Assembly (NCBI GenBank): GCA_035578155.1
Contig: JAPWDM010000005.1
Span: 54,847,954 to 54,911,953 of the forward strand
Length of the DNA stretch: 64,000 nt
Direction of reading: 5' to 3'
Origin: Brachynemurus nebulosus
Lineage: Eukaryota > Arthropoda > Insecta > Neuroptera > Myrmeleontidae
The notes under the pieces were generated by a model, which was not told the DNA's origin, did no database searches, and saw only the letters and a program-made list of their open reading frames with translations. Numbering within the stretch: position 1 is the first letter of the stretch; every line of letters starts with the position of its first letter. The translations under genes were made by a program, and so were the position numbers. Shown piece by piece: positions 11,262-23,830 of the stretch.

Positions 11262-13949
11262 TACCCCCGGCTCAGTTCGCATTTAGAATTGCGCAGCAAT
11301 TATACATGCGAACTGGACAAAATGAAACTAGAAAAAACCGTACACAAAGTGGAAATCTTAAAACGACCAGCGAAAACGCGATTACAAAGAGTTACAGAAT
11401 TTACAGAAGTTGTATAAATGAAATTACTTAAAGTTGTTTAAATTCAGACGAAGAAATTTATAATCCATTAGAGTCATAAAATTTAAGCATAATATATTTG
11501 AAAAAACAAAATTTTTTTTTTTTAAATCAATCAAAATGAACATTATTGTGTTATTTTAAATTCCTTTTATCGTCAAAATAGGAAAAATTTTTACACAAGA
11601 AAAGATATTTGCATACTAAATGCATAAATATTTGTGTTAGTTGAGAAAAAACAACTATAATCTCAAAAAAAGATTGCATCAAATTGATGATAAAAAAAAT
11701 AAAAAATTAATTTGAAAAAGGAAGGCACACATGCATAACGTATAAAGATTATCAACATAAAATCAAACATTTAATAAGTTCATATTCCCACAAAAATGGA
11801 AAAAGACTATGCATGTATGTATTGCCTGTACAAAATTAGAATATATGTAATACAACACAAATATAATGTAAGGTATGTATAACTGAAAAAATGTAACTTT
11901 AAAATAAATAAATTGCTTGACCTTGAAAACGAATGCAAGAAATTGAAGTTTCTCATGGTACGTATTTTCAAACTGATACGGAGACAAAGGCAGACACGTG
12001 CGTTAAATAAAAACATTCTCAGGAAGTAGGTACCACAAAGGTAGGTACTTAAAAGCTTAAACATTTCTGTTGTAAACAAAATTTAATTGGTTTTATATTT
12101 TTGCAAAACTATTAAAGTATTTACCGACCATGAGAACTAAAAAATATTTCTGGTCAAAAAGTTTTTAATTGTTTTTTTTTCTAGAAAAAATTATGGATAA
12201 ATAATTGGAAATAAAAAATTCTTTAAATTTTACGAAATAAAGGAAAACTTACATACTTGTTTTTGAATTTGATAAATTTTAATATTAGAAAATTATTAAA
12301 AATTAAAAAGTTTTAATTGATTTGAATGTTATTACAGATAATAGTATTAACAGATTGAAAAATAATTCTATGCCATTATAATAGGCAATAAAATAAAACA
12401 TTTTTATCAAATAAATTTCTTTCAAAAGTATGAAAAATTAAGTTAAATTTTGTATTTGTAAAATAATATTGTAGTTTACAAAATAGATTTAAATTTAAAT
12501 AAACTTTTGAAGTAGAAAAAATCCTTTTAAGTTTAACAATTAAACTTTATTTAAGTTACCCTTCTTTGCGGTCAGAAAATTAGTCAAATGAAAATACATA
12601 TGTGTTGAAAAAAAATAAAGAATCATTTTGGATTCCAAGTTACATATTCTTTTATACATGATAAAGATAAAATTAAAGTATGTTCGGTATGTTCCATGAT
12701 CTACGCTAAGATATCATAGAACATTAAAAAAAAGTTGAAAACAAACGAAAATAACTTGTAATTTAATGAAAATTCTCAGTTCACTAGGTGACTGATGTCC
12801 CATTACGTTTTAAAAATGTATCCTCAGGACATAAAATTGGAATTATAAGTGTTAGAAAACTTATCAATTAAAATGAAAATGACTCTACGAAATAGGGATA
12901 ATACAAAAATTTTGTACGAAGTGACGTATCTTGTTTTCACGACGTACAGTGGTTACAAGAACCGTTAAAAACCCCAAAAAATTATCCCAATGAAATTTAG
13001 CCGGTTGGATCTTGCCGGACGGCTAAAATAACGACAGATCCGCAAAGGTTGAAAAACTGAAACTACTAGAATATAACCCCCCATAAAATTGCAAAAGTTT
13101 GTTACATCAGGTAAGCGCATGTTTTCTCCAGCCTGAAGGGACTGTAGAAAAGGTTCGAAAAAGTGGATTAAATCATGTGCCGCCCAAAATCCAGATAAGC
13201 AAAAATTCATAAAAATTTCAAGTTTTTATACCACGAGTTCGGTCAAAGCTCCATAGCGCCGTCAATTAAGGAAGCAGTACCGAAAACTCCACAAAATAAA
13301 CGTAAACAAACGTTTGAAAGTCGAAACATCATTGATATATTTTAATTTACATGTTAGTTTCAAAAAATAACTCAAAATATTTTCAAAAGGCCATAGTAAT
13401 TATAAGCCATTATAATTACAAATGAAAATAAGTCCGCAAATAGTGGTACATATTGTACTTAATGAATACAAATACATACATATTTTCGTTTTCAACTAAA
13501 GTAGACAAAACAAGTTGATACAGGCTTATGTGAAATTATATGAACAAGTGAATTGTTTTCAAATAGCGAACATACATACACATATAAAATAGATAAAAAA
13601 TATTTTTATTTTTATAAAATAATTTTGTCAAACATTTTAGAAAATGAAAATTCCAATTCAATTGAATGAAAATTTGTAAATTTCGACAACTAGCAAAATG
13701 TAATCTTAAATGTAAAGCATTAGAAATGTCGAATAATTTAAGTTTTAGAAAAATTTCACTTTTAGTGATAAAAAATTGTCAATTTTGGTAAATAATTAGT
13801 CGTTATTAGGAAAAATCGTCAACTTTCACAACAAAAGGACAAAGAATTTGATAATAATTTCGATACATGTAGTTATTCTTAGTAGAGTATCGAATTTTAA
13901 ATACATAAAATCGTTAAATAGACCGTTATGTTAAATTTTTGTATATTAC
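11262..13949. other. Non-coding interior of the LTR element
   Basis: AT-rich sequence with no credible pol reading frame on either strand. Short open frames at 11763-12079 and 12965-13210 resemble no family. Confidence 0.6.
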
Positions 13950-14570
13950 GTATTAAATTTTTTTAATACTACGGGCGAGCATTTTTTTCGCTTCACGCCG
14001 AAAAAATTGTAAATACCGTAACTTGTGAAAAATGATAAAATTGATAAATGCTCTAATAGGCAAATTGTAAAATGCAGGGCTAAGGTTACACCGGTTAACA
14101 TTTTTTGAAAAATAATGAGTGCTGTAAGCGAACAATTATTTCAATTTCATATGAAATAAATATTTAAAATGGCGGGCTAACAATTATGCCACAACCGAAA
14201 TTTATAAAAATAACAAATACAATAAACGCCCCAATAAGCAACTTATTTAAATATTATAATTGCCGGGCTAATGATGCTCCAGGCTGTAATTGGAAATAAT
14301 AAGTGCATTGTATAAGCAGTTTATTCCTTCAAATGGTGAATTCCTTAAAATTGGCGGGCCTCTAGTGAGTGCCTCAAACCGAAATTCACAAAAAATACAC
14401 AATAAATAATAAATATAGAAAAATGAAAAACGGCTCTTATTAGCAACTCGTTTGAATTTTAAATTTACAAATGACCGGGTAAATAATAACGCTCCTGGCT
14501 ATGATTGAAAAACAATAGGTGCCTTGTACATATGAGCAATTTATTTAATTACATACAGTGTGTTTACCAT
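13950..14570. repeat. Decayed tandem repeat inside the LTR element
   Basis: Blocks such as GGCGGGCTAA, GCTCCAGGCTGTAATTG, CCGAAATTTATAAAAATA and AATAAGCAACTTATTT recur at 100-140-bp intervals with heavy divergence. The array lies between the gag frame and the long empty interior. Confidence 0.6.
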
Positions 14571-15124
14571 ATTTAACCCTTTTACGACGGATGGTGATAT
14601 GGTACAACTTACAAACTAAGTCAAAATAAGTAATAATTTTAAGGTCGAAACCGTGAAAATAAGTCAATGTTGGTAAAAAATTAGTGTCAAAATAGGTTAC
14701 GTAAAGACCGGGAAAATTTTGTCATAATCGGGTATTGGGTCAATGTTTAGAAAATTTCCCACGTTATTTGGGAAGTAAATGGACGGAAAGGGAATAACCC
14801 TTTAACGTCCAACACGGGGACCCTTTGGGTCCCGATTTGGTTCGGTCTTACGTGCCGCACGCGGCTAGTTGCGGCTAATGCGGTAACAGAACTGGAAATC
14901 GCTAAGTTCAAATTTGTCACTTTCGGATGAATTCATGACAGACTGGACATAACCCATGAGGTATCATCGTTTCCGTTAAGTGTAAATGTTAAATTAGACT
15001 CGATAAGATTCTCGATGGTGTTAACTAAATTATGAGTCACCATGTTGTATAAATGTTTGCTATTGATATCAGTAGTATAAGGTGATTCTACTGTAACTGT
15101 TGTTGCAACATTAACTGGTTTACT

Positions 15125-16066
15125 TCAAGATGTTAAATTTGAGGTAACATCAATATCCAATGATAATAAATTATTACTATTATGCACAAATAAAGAAGTA
15201 GTATCGGCACAGAAGAAATTGTTTGATATTTCGTCAGAAAGGCTGACGGACGGACAGTTAACTGTATCGATTGATAAAATATTATTATTAAATTCAGTTT
15301 CGTTAGAAACAGTAACTTCTGAAGAAAAAGGCGATATATTACTATTCGAAACTGAAATATCCACGGTATTCATTTCATTTACCGTACAATTTAAATTTTT
15401 AGGCAGGATACTATTGTCATTAATATTTTCTGTAAAGTGCCCGGTGGCACTCAAAGGGTTGAAATTGTCCGGGGTCAATGTACTATTCAATATTTCAGAG
15501 CTATTTATAAATTCATCTTTAACGGAAGATTTATTATCAGAATTTGGTAAATTATTATCAAACTCTGTATCAATATTGTTTATTTTTAAATTTTGAGCAT
15601 CAATTGAATTCAAATTTTCTTCTTCTTTACAGGAAATATTCAATTCTGAATTATTTAATTCTAAATCAAATTCGTCAAGTTTAGGATTAATCTTGTCACA
15701 ACATTCGTCAAACTTAGAATCGATATTATCACTAAAGTTTCTAATTTCAGATTTCAATTCATTATTGATTTTATCAAACATAATACTTTGTTCTTCGAAT
15801 TTAGCTAACATAACTCGCTTAAAAGAAAGTAATGCACTTACAATATCAGAAATGTCTGCGTTAGTAAGGTTTCCTTAGTCGTTGAATGCGACGTCCGTTG
15901 ATTGGTTGGGCGTCGAAATTGATGTTCCTTCATCGGAATCAGTACGTACAGGAGGTACGGCGTTCGACATTCCAGCCATTTCGGAACTCGTTGACGAAGT
16001 TGCAGGAATCAGCATCTCCATGGAGTCGATATAATGTCGTTCTGCGTCAGTCGCGTATAGAACCAT
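15125..16066 (-). pseudogene. Gag-like frame of the LTR element, one in-frame stop
   Basis: Starting at ATG 16066, the first 63 codons (begins MVLYATDAERHYI; Ser/Thr-rich) end at a TAA at 15875. The same frame continues open through GNLTNADISDIVSALLSFK into a 228-codon stretch (15811-15125), giving about 313 codons with one stop. The second part has a short heptad-like helix (EEQSIMFDKINNELKSEI) followed by a low-complexity Asn/Ser/Asp/Glu-rich tail. There is no CCHC zinc knuckle, so gag is inferred from position next to the primer-binding site rather than from a domain match. The TAA could be a simple mutation or a suppressed codon. Confidence 0.6.
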
Positions 16067-16189
16067 TGTTGACGGTGATTGTTTACCACACCAGTTCCAC
16101 GAAAAAGTTCAACAATAGAAACATAGAGTTTTGTTTGTTTCCACAATAAAAGTCACTCAGTTTTTAATTTGTTGACACAAACACTTTTT

Positions 16190-16208
16190 CCCTACCTCGG
16201 ATGCCATC
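16190..16208 (-). promoter_or_regulatory. Candidate tRNA primer-binding site
   Basis: Two bases inside the 5' LTR, the minus strand reads TGGCATCCGAGGTAGGG. It starts with TGG, as expected for pairing to a tRNA 3'-CCA end. I cannot name the tRNA. Confidence 0.55.
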
Positions 16209-16939
16209 TATAACGGTTGGGCGCTTCTTGACTGTATTTATAACTTGGATATGGCGCCATAAAATTACTATATATTATTGTTTTAATTGTTGGATTCCAT
16301 TATTTATATTTGTCCCCGAATTCGTGGGTTTCCTGTGAGGAATAATCCTCCGGAAACCAGCATTACGCGTGGCGGTTTGTGTCGACAGTTTTTCGTTGGT
16401 AAAATAGTTCGTCAGTAGATGGTTAAATTGGTATTTTAAATAATAAATGTTTATTTCTTTTTAATATTTAATATTTATTATTATTTAAGGCACTTTTATA
16501 TTTTAAATGTTTACAAAAATATTTTACAAAAAATCAATTTAAATATTGATTAAATCTTTGTTAAGAAAAATGTGACTCACATAAAAAATACGTCTGAACC
16601 AATCTAGGGTCAGATTGTGAGTGAGTGATGCACGAAGCATCCTATATCAGGTACACCGTTGTTCGTTGGTCGTTCTGGTCTCAAGTCCTGTGTTAAAAAC
16701 CACTTAATTCGGGGAATCACAAAATGAAGCATTGGTGTAAGAAACCAATATGTCGGAATAATAATGGCGGCCTTACATAGTTCACTTTACGGCCGCTAGT
16801 TGGCGCCACCAAACACATTACCTGGGGTTTGAACCCATGATAAGTATCAAAAATTAACAAATTACGCGGCGGCAATCAACACTACATTAGTGTAAATTCA
16901 ATTGCCTAAAGTTCTCGGCTTACGCCCATTACTGTTACA
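16209..16939 (-). repeat. 5' LTR (731 bp)
   Basis: Near-identical to 10531-11261, with single-base differences scattered along it. It should contain the promoter of the element on the minus strand. I did not identify a clear TATA box. Confidence 0.9.
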
Positions 16940-16943
16940 GCGG

Positions 16944-17624
16944 GAACGGACTAAGAAAATCACTCCCGTGATTTACTGTCTCTATTACTGACTGAAGATT
17001 CGTGTGGAATAAATTACTTAGTTACACTCAGTTTATTAAATATTAGGTTTTATAAGGTTTTATTATAATTGAATTTATGGAGGTGTAAATATAAATTAGG
17101 TCAGTTACTTAAATCAGATGCATAGCAATAAATATTTTATTATCTACTCATCTTAAAATTTCGGAGAATAATGTAAATGTCTTTTTTTATACCTGGTACT
17201 TGAACTTATGTTTAAAATTATTTCTTTTCGTAATAATCCGTTATTTGGGTATAGAAAATACTACCTATTCTAGGACATGTGATTAACAGTTTTAAAATAA
17301 GATGGATTTTCAAAATACGAATGTCATACATGAGCCAATAAAAATAGAACATAAGAGAGATTTGCATAAAAGTGATAAAAGTAAGCAATGGATTTTTGAA
17401 GTTATAACAATTTAAGTATACGCTCATTAAATTATTTATTTATTTATTACCTTACACCGAGAGTATTGCAATAAAATGTTAGGTATAAAATTTTTTTCAT
17501 AGCCTTATTATAGGAATCCACTAATTAAATCAAAATGAAACCAAAGCTATATATTTAAAAAAATAAATATTGTTTTTTGAATTTATATTCATATTAAAGA
17601 TTAAAAACAAGAGTCGAATACAGA
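16944..17624. other. AT-rich gap, nothing recognised
   Basis: The first ~60 bases continue the interrupted G-rich repeat of 10251-10526. The rest has no supported feature. Confidence 0.4.
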
Positions 17625-17650
17625 GCGGGCGAAGCCATGGGTCACAGCTA
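17625..17650 (+). repeat. End of a dispersed repeat (GCGGGCGAAGCC ... GCTAGTA)
   Basis: The motif resembles the inverse of the start of the repeat at 47562 (TACTAGCCGTACCCGCG) and matches a terminal pattern common among insect dispersed repeats. It leads straight into TA repeats. Confidence 0.5.

Positions 17651-17746
<96 letters not shown>
17651..17746. repeat. (TA)n microsatellite
   Basis: About 96 bp of pure TA dinucleotide after GCTAG. Confidence 0.97.
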
Positions 17747-17748
<2 letters not shown>

Positions 17749-18085
17749 TTATTCCACAAAATACACGTGAGTACATAGAATGTGTCAATAATAGAATAAT
17801 ATTATTTACAAAATTTGTACAAAATTTGATTATTCCCATTCAACAAATTCCCTTAACGTATAATGATTTTTGCTGAGCAAGTAAGTTTGCAGTTCGCATT
17901 TAAATCTTAAGATACTCAGAGATATGTATATACATATAATTAAAATAAATATTTCAGTAGATTTTCTCTTATAGCGTAAATTAATTTCACTGTAAATCGC
18001 TTTGTCAAGCGTAACATCAAAGGAAAATCTATTTGTGTTAACATTATATTCAAGTTTTGTAATGAAAAATAGAAACAGTAAATTA

Positions 18086-18260
18086 CATTATACACGGTGG
18101 TCCAGAACTATATACCGTAATTGCTAGAGCTGATACTACGTTCAAAAAGTAATGGTACCTTTTCATGTACGCTGTTTTTAAAAACTCAATAATAAGGGAG
18201 ATACAACTCTATAAAGGGGTGAAATGGGAACCATTTTTTCCTCAATATTTTTCACAAGTA
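18086..18260. repeat. Dispersed repeat fragment (GGTGGTCCAGAA type)
   Basis: CGTAATTGCTAGAGCTGAT and the following sequence match, with changes, 32396-32480 (CGTAATTGCTAGCGCTGAT). Both begin with a GGTGxTCCAGAA motif. I see no coding capacity. Confidence 0.6.
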
Positions 18261-18675
18261 AGTATATTGATATTTTAGGGAAATGTATTCTGCGTTAGGA
18301 GGATTAAATTTATGTTAACGTTTATTCCACCACTTATACCGGTGGTTTTGGATAGTAGGTGTGAGTTATCACGGCTTTTCTTTCTTAATTTGCAGCTATT
18401 TAGAAAATTTTTAACAATATCATTCCTTAGATAATTATGTTTTTGAAGAAAAAAAATTTTTGTCATAAATAGATAGATCATATATAAGTTTTATAAGAAA
18501 ACTCTTTTTATTTTCTTTTTTTAAACGTAATAATTAAGAAGTTATATTAAATTAAAAATAAATTTTTCAACTTAGAACCGATAACGGGCCGATAGTTTCC
18601 GAGCGCTTATGTGACGTAATAAAGGTTATATGGTCTGAACATAGCTACATTAGTGTCTTTTTATTTTTAAATAGA

Positions 18676-21095
18676 TTATAGACCAAGAGCTATTGGCCGA
18701 TTTGCGATGGTCATTTCAACACGCATTAAATTGAGAACATAGAATCTTAGATACTTGCTTACATAGAAATTCAGTTCTGGCAAGCCTATTCGGCCGGGTT
18801 GAGTCATCCTTAACGTGTATAGAGTGTAAAAAATAAGGCCCAACAGTTCTGGAATTTTGATATATGAAAATTAAGAATATTTTTTATCGATAAAAAACGT
18901 TCTGGTAATGTTTTCACTTCACCAAGGTACCGCCAGAACAATCTAAAGTTGTGATAAATTCCATAATTATTTTGACAAGTATCAAAATATTGTGTATCCA
19001 TAGTAAAGTGATTTAAAAAGAAGAGAGATTACGAATAAGAGATTACACTGTTCTTATGAAAAGTTTCTCATTATTATTATTTTTTTTTTTTTACTTAAAA
19101 TTGGGGTACTGCTGTCGATGAATGGCGCGGTCAGCAGCACCCGGCGGCATCGCCATCTATGGGCATGCGCCGCCAAAACGAGAAAAAACGATAAAAACAA
19201 CACATAAAGACAGGAACACATAAATGCAATAGACAAAGGACAAACATACACATAATAAAATTCACCGATGGACCCTGCCATCCCAGGGCTTCACAAAGAG
19301 TGGACAGTCCCCGGTGGCGGTACGCTAAGTGCTAGCCAGAGCGTCCGGTCACCAAGGTCTGAAAACCAACGATGAAACTCCGAGGTGTAAAGGGCCTCGG
19401 AGTGGAGAAAACTGACTAGAAATATCCCAGATAATATTAAAAAAAAAAAAAAAATAGAAATGAAAATCTTATTACGTCACTGGGGAGCTACATGCCGACC
19501 AGTGCCGCAATAAGTAGTTAAAACAGTACCGCTTAAGAGCCACAACAACAAGTCCACAGCGGCACAACAAAATATCACAGATAAGAATAGAAGATGATGT
19601 ATCACCTAGGGTGGAAAACGCCCTCAGTGGTACATCGTTAAAACAAAACATATTAAAAACAACCTTATTAAAAACAAAAACAACAATATCACAAGTTTCA
19701 CAATATTTCTTGCTCTGTGACACGATTCCGCTCCCCATAGTCTCGGCAATTCCAAAATGGCTTCGTCAACACCTAGGAGCTCACACGTGTAGGGACAGTG
19801 ACATCTGATTACTGAGCAACATGTACTGTTCTGTCAGATAACTGATTACTGGGTACATGTGCCGTTCTGTTAGATGTCGGGGTCAACCTACACGGGAGAC
19901 CGGTACGATGACTAGGCCACGTTCGTCCGAGTCGAGGCTACATAGAACAGGACAATGCCACAGAGTATCACAGTATATCTGACTTATCTCCCTATGACCC
20001 CGACGAGGCAAAAGCAGTCCCAGGACGCTCAAGCTCGCATTCGTATGAGGAAAGACGACATCTCCTTACTAAGCGAGCTCGCTCAAGCTGTTCGGGCAGA
20101 TGTCGACTCATACGCCTGGATGACGCGAACGAATGCGTCGAGTACCGCATTCCTACCCGTCGAAGTTACAGGGACAAAAAATCAACGCAATAACACAGCC
20201 AATCACTTTATCACTTTTGTGTCCACTGGAGTGCACCATCCAGGGGACACTATAAGATTTAAAAACAAATAAAAAAGCAGGATCACAGCACGAAATCACA
20301 GACAAAACTACACAAATCACAATATAAAAATATCACCATTCGACTTGGCGGAAATCACGACTTTGATAATCACACGCATACGGATACTAAACGCACACGA
20401 CCTGTTGCCAGACATCAGGGCGAAAGCTATCGTACAATCAGACGGTGGTGTTTCTCTCATACGGTGGATATCTCTGTCGGTCATACGACGTTCGTCGTCG
20501 TCGAAAAAATACCAGAGCCTCGTCAGCCTGCTAGCCGAAGCTAACAGTTGCCCGCCGGGCACGAACGGGGACGTGAAGGTTGGATTTTAGCCCAGCCTCA
20601 TTATTATTATCCTGACTCATATTTATCTAAATAATTTAAAATAACAAATTTAATTTATTTACGTTTAATCTTCTATACTTATACAAGAAGGCGTAATTTC
20701 GTAAGTGGCGCTTAAATTTTTTAATTTTAACAGTACTTATTGATTAAAATTTCAGTATATTCACATTTAAACTTCCAGATGAAACCATAATCTCAATTTT
20801 AACAATATGCTTTTGGTCTATTGTTGCATAACAGAGTCCAATTATTTACATTTCGTTTTAAGGAATTTCCAAGTTCAGCAATTAAATCATATTACCATGG
20901 ATACACAATATTTTAATATTTGGCAAAATAATTATGAAATTTACCACAAATTTAAACGTTAAGGATGACTCAACCCGGCCGAATAGGCTTGCCAGAACTG
21001 AATTTTTGTGTAGAGTAAGTATCCAAGATTCTATCCTCTCAATTTAAGGCGTGTTGAAATGACCGTCGCAAATCGGCCAGTAGCTCTCCTACTAT
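18676..21095. mobile_element. TIR element interrupted by a retrosequence
   Basis: The arm 18676-18816 (AGAGCTATTGGCCGATTTGC through CAAGCCTATTCGGCCGGG) is repeated inverted at 20966-21095. A second matched pair lies further in (TGTGTATCCATxGTAA at about 18990-19005 and its inverse near 20896). The arms are unequal because extra sequence (about 18817-18950) lies in the left one. No transposase is recognisable. Confidence 0.7.
19067..20610 (-). mobile_element. Poly-A retrosequence with 14-bp target duplication
   Basis: CTCATTATTATTAT occurs at 19067-19080 and again at 20597-20610. Between them lies about 1.5 kb that ends, on the minus strand, in a run of A. These are the hallmarks of LINE-mediated insertion. 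The insert is visibly richer in GC than its surroundings. On the minus strand a broken reading near its 5' end (20317-20562, begins MPGGQLLASAS) resembles nothing I know. It is probably a 5'-truncated LINE 3' region or a processed copy. Confidence 0.75.
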
Positions 21096-21429
21096 TATTG
21101 TTACTGTGAAATTGTTGTTTCTATCCAAGTTATTGCTTGCTATAAATATCACTGTCGAAATATCAAAACTAAAGAAATGTCGAGCTTGTTTTGTCTATCT
21201 AAGTAAGCGACGTTTTACATACAGACATATATCCAGCTGTACAAAAAATGGCCCTTTGCATGCATATATAAAAAAAATAACATAGCCTACTACACTTTTA
21301 TTAATTCTTATAATTATTATATATTATTGAGAACTGACCACTTTGATCATGACATCTGGTGGCCGAAAAATCAACTAATTTTAGTATGCACCTGTAACTT
21401 ATTAGAGTTTGACATTAGTTTAAATTAAA

Positions 21430-21735
21430 ATGTTAAACAAATATTTTTTTAAAAACAGTATGGAAATTATAAAATTACCTTTGAGTAAAAAGAATAAGAG
21501 CAGAGTTTATTGTGCTGTGAATGGTTGTGGGAGTAAATCTCATGGATATTTAGAAATTAGTTTTCATGCTATTCCTAAGCCCGGTAGTAGTTTTATTTAT
21601 ATTGAAAATATATTTGGAAAAATGGAAAAAATCGACAGACTAAAAGCATGGTTGCGTTTTAAAAATAAAGAATGTGAATCCGCATATGAGAGTATGTTCG
21701 TTACATTTCAAAAGAAGTGATTTTATATTACCAAG
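21430..21735 (+). pseudogene. THAP-domain exon, frameshifted
   Basis: THAP domains are C2CH zinc fingers that bind DNA, often at transposon ends. The frame from the second Met (21460) reads VYCAVNGCGSK (Cys-x4-Cys), then ISFHAIPKP and LKAWLRF (the conserved Trp). A one-base shift leads into CSLHFKRSDFILP (Cys-x2-His). All four zinc ligands are thus present across two frames. The sequence then meets GTAAGT at 21736, a plausible splice donor at the same position as in the minus-strand THAP copy at 29223. It could be the first exon of the SWIM-YqaJ gene downstream or of a lost transposase. Confidence 0.85.
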
Positions 21736-22314
21736 TAAGTCGACTGTTTAAATATATTGTGGATAATCTAATTTAATAAACTGTGAGTTTGTGAGCATTT
21801 AACAAATAAAATTTTCCCATTTTTGGAAACTGATGCATTAATTTCGTGTGGTCGTTCTTTTAAATGCGAACTTTGCAAACACAGTGCAGTAAAACAAACA
21901 GAGTTACTATTTAAACTTACTTCATTTCTTCCACATTTTATCAAACCATCAGCTTAAAGAATTTTCTCAGCATTAATAAAATTTTTTTGAGCTGGATTTG
22001 AACCAGCCCAGTTAAATATTTCGCTTGAAGGTAACATAATTTAATTTAAATAAACGACTACTGACAGTAATAGATTTTTCGTTGCACACAAAAATCAGCC
22101 ATGTTTTTTTGGCCACGCCCCGGTGTCAGTTATCAATACAGTGATATACATGATACATATTATATTATAATCTGTACAAAAATTTTACCTAGCAACTGAA
22201 TGTTTACGTTTGTTTTTAATAAATTACAAATACTACATAATTTTAATGTATTGCTACTTGTAGACTTGTACCAAATTTTTATCGTTTATTGTGAATTTCA
22301 TGCTAGTCGTAGAT

Positions 22315-22450
22315 AAAGTATAGTACGTAACTCGGTTGTCAGACATATTACACACTCGCGCAATTACACACTCGCCGCTGCGCGGCTCTTGTGTAACTTT
22401 CTCGCTCGTATGTAATATGCAACTTACAACCTCAATCACGTAATATACTA
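22315..22450. mobile_element. Short palindromic element (CGCCGCTGCGCGGC centre)
   Basis: GTACGTAACTCGGTTGT and ACATATTACACACTCGCG on the left return imperfectly inverted on the right, around the centre CTCGCCGCTGCGCGGCTC. This is a MITE-like hairpin of about 130 bp with no coding capacity. Confidence 0.6.
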
Positions 22451-22589
22451 TTAAAAGATTTGATCAAATAAATATATTACAGTTTAATTAATTAACTTTA
22501 ATAATATTACATTTACATAACCACAGAAATTTATTAAGGCACTATTCTGAATATTTAACCAAAGAAATTTGAAATATGATAGGTAGTAG

Positions 22590-22680
22590 AAGTACCAAGT
22601 GTAAGTAATACCCCTAAAAATGCGTGCATAATCAAAATAAATAATTACTTTACTGTAATACCCCTAATAATGCGTGCCCT
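22590..22680 (+). repeat. Short tandem duplication
   Basis: TAATACCCCTAAxAATGCGTGC occurs twice, about 55 bp apart. Confidence 0.7.
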
Positions 22681-23589
22681 GCAATTATTTTGTTTTAATT
22701 AGAATGAAACACCCTGATTTTGAAATAAAAAATTACTAAATTTCTAAATTGTATACTCTTTATACTCGTTTTTTTTTTTTGTTGGCTAATAATTGTTATA
22801 TTTTCTGTAAATTTACTACTTTGTGTATTTTCTGTATCTCGACAGATCTTGTTACGTTTGCACCTTTTCTCTACTAGGCTATTTAATTATCCTTTTATCT
22901 TTTATTGGATTTTCATAAAATTTACTTATGTACTAACTGTCTGTCAAGTTACAACGGGTCATGTATGTAAATTAACTACTTGCGTACTTTTTAAATTCTT
23001 TTTGTGATGATTTATCTTGTACGTTACATAAAATTGGCTAATCCCGCATGTGCTTATCTTTTATATTTTTCTTAATTTTTTTTCTCGATACGTTTACACT
23101 GCAATTTAGCAAATTTTGTGTTACCTAGTAAATTCCATGATTGTTAACTATTTAATTTTTTTATTTACTTGCTCTAGTCAAACAACAAAATTGAAAAATC
23201 AAATTTATTGTTAACTCTTTCAAAATTCCAAAACAATTTTATTTATGGCTGTGACCTGACTGATCAATTGTAAAATATATGAATTTTAATGTAACGTGCT
23301 AAGTCTGAACTTCATCATTCACGAACCCAGAATCCCCTGAGATTACAAAGATTTAAATAAAATTCTTTTAGTTGTTTGGAGCATGAGTATAAAATTTTAA
23401 AACTCAAACTCAGTCTCAAAATCATTTTGAGAACTGAAAGTAACTTCTACATGAAAAGACAGTTTTATTGACTAGTTCAATATTGTTTATATATTAAACC
23501 AATTTTCTAGAAAGTACCAGAGTTTCGCAGTAACAAACAAAGTTTATTTATTTATTTGTTATATATTTATTAATTTCGAAAAGCTAAAA

Positions 23590-23830
23590 GTTATATAATA
23601 AAAATTAATTTATGATATTAGTTAGTTGTTTAAGTAATGGTAAATATAAGTCTTCCATTGACACACTATCAAATTGTTTATTACAACTACCTATTTCTCT
23701 TATTCAAATTTATAAAAAAGTTTTCACTAATTAATCTCCTTTTAAATGAAGATTCTTTATGAAGTATTTTCACTTCCTCAAAATTAAACCTATGATCGTT
23801 ATCCAAAGTGTGTTCGGATAAACCGGTAAA
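23590..23830 (-). pseudogene. Penelope-like element C-terminal (GIY-YIG region) remnant
   Basis: The minus strand reads GLSEHTLDNDHRFNF, EEVKILHKESSFKRRLISE, then after one stop and a shift NKQFDSVSMEDLYLPLL. This matches the end of the GIY-YIG endonuclease region of Penelope-like retroelements, which typically has an EHSLD-x-GH-xF-(D/N) block, an IL-x-KE block and an RLxSE block. Only the last ~75 residues remain. No reverse transcriptase is seen upstream on this strand, consistent with 5' truncation. Confidence 0.75.

Larger units (their letters stand above)
10527..16943 (-). mobile_element. LTR retrotransposon, non-autonomous, gag-only
   Basis: Two direct repeats of 731 bp bound a 4.9-kb interior. 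GCGG stands outside both ends (10527-10530 and 16940-16943) as a 4-bp target duplication. On the minus strand each LTR starts TGTAACAG, and a TGG-starting primer-binding-site candidate follows the right LTR, so transcription is leftward. The interior holds a gag-like frame (15125-16066). I found no protease, reverse transcriptase, RNase H or integrase reading, so it would depend on an autonomous partner. About nine differences between the LTRs (counted by eye) suggest fairly recent insertion. Confidence 0.9.

Noticed and set aside
15219..15596. 125-codon plus-strand frame opposite the gag-like frame
   Set aside because: It is a shadow of the minus-strand frame and lacks its own start context or family resemblance.
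19955..20590. Plus-strand frames in the GC-richer insert as genes
   Set aside because: The insert's poly-A tail shows that its sense strand is minus, and neither strand gives a recognisable domain.
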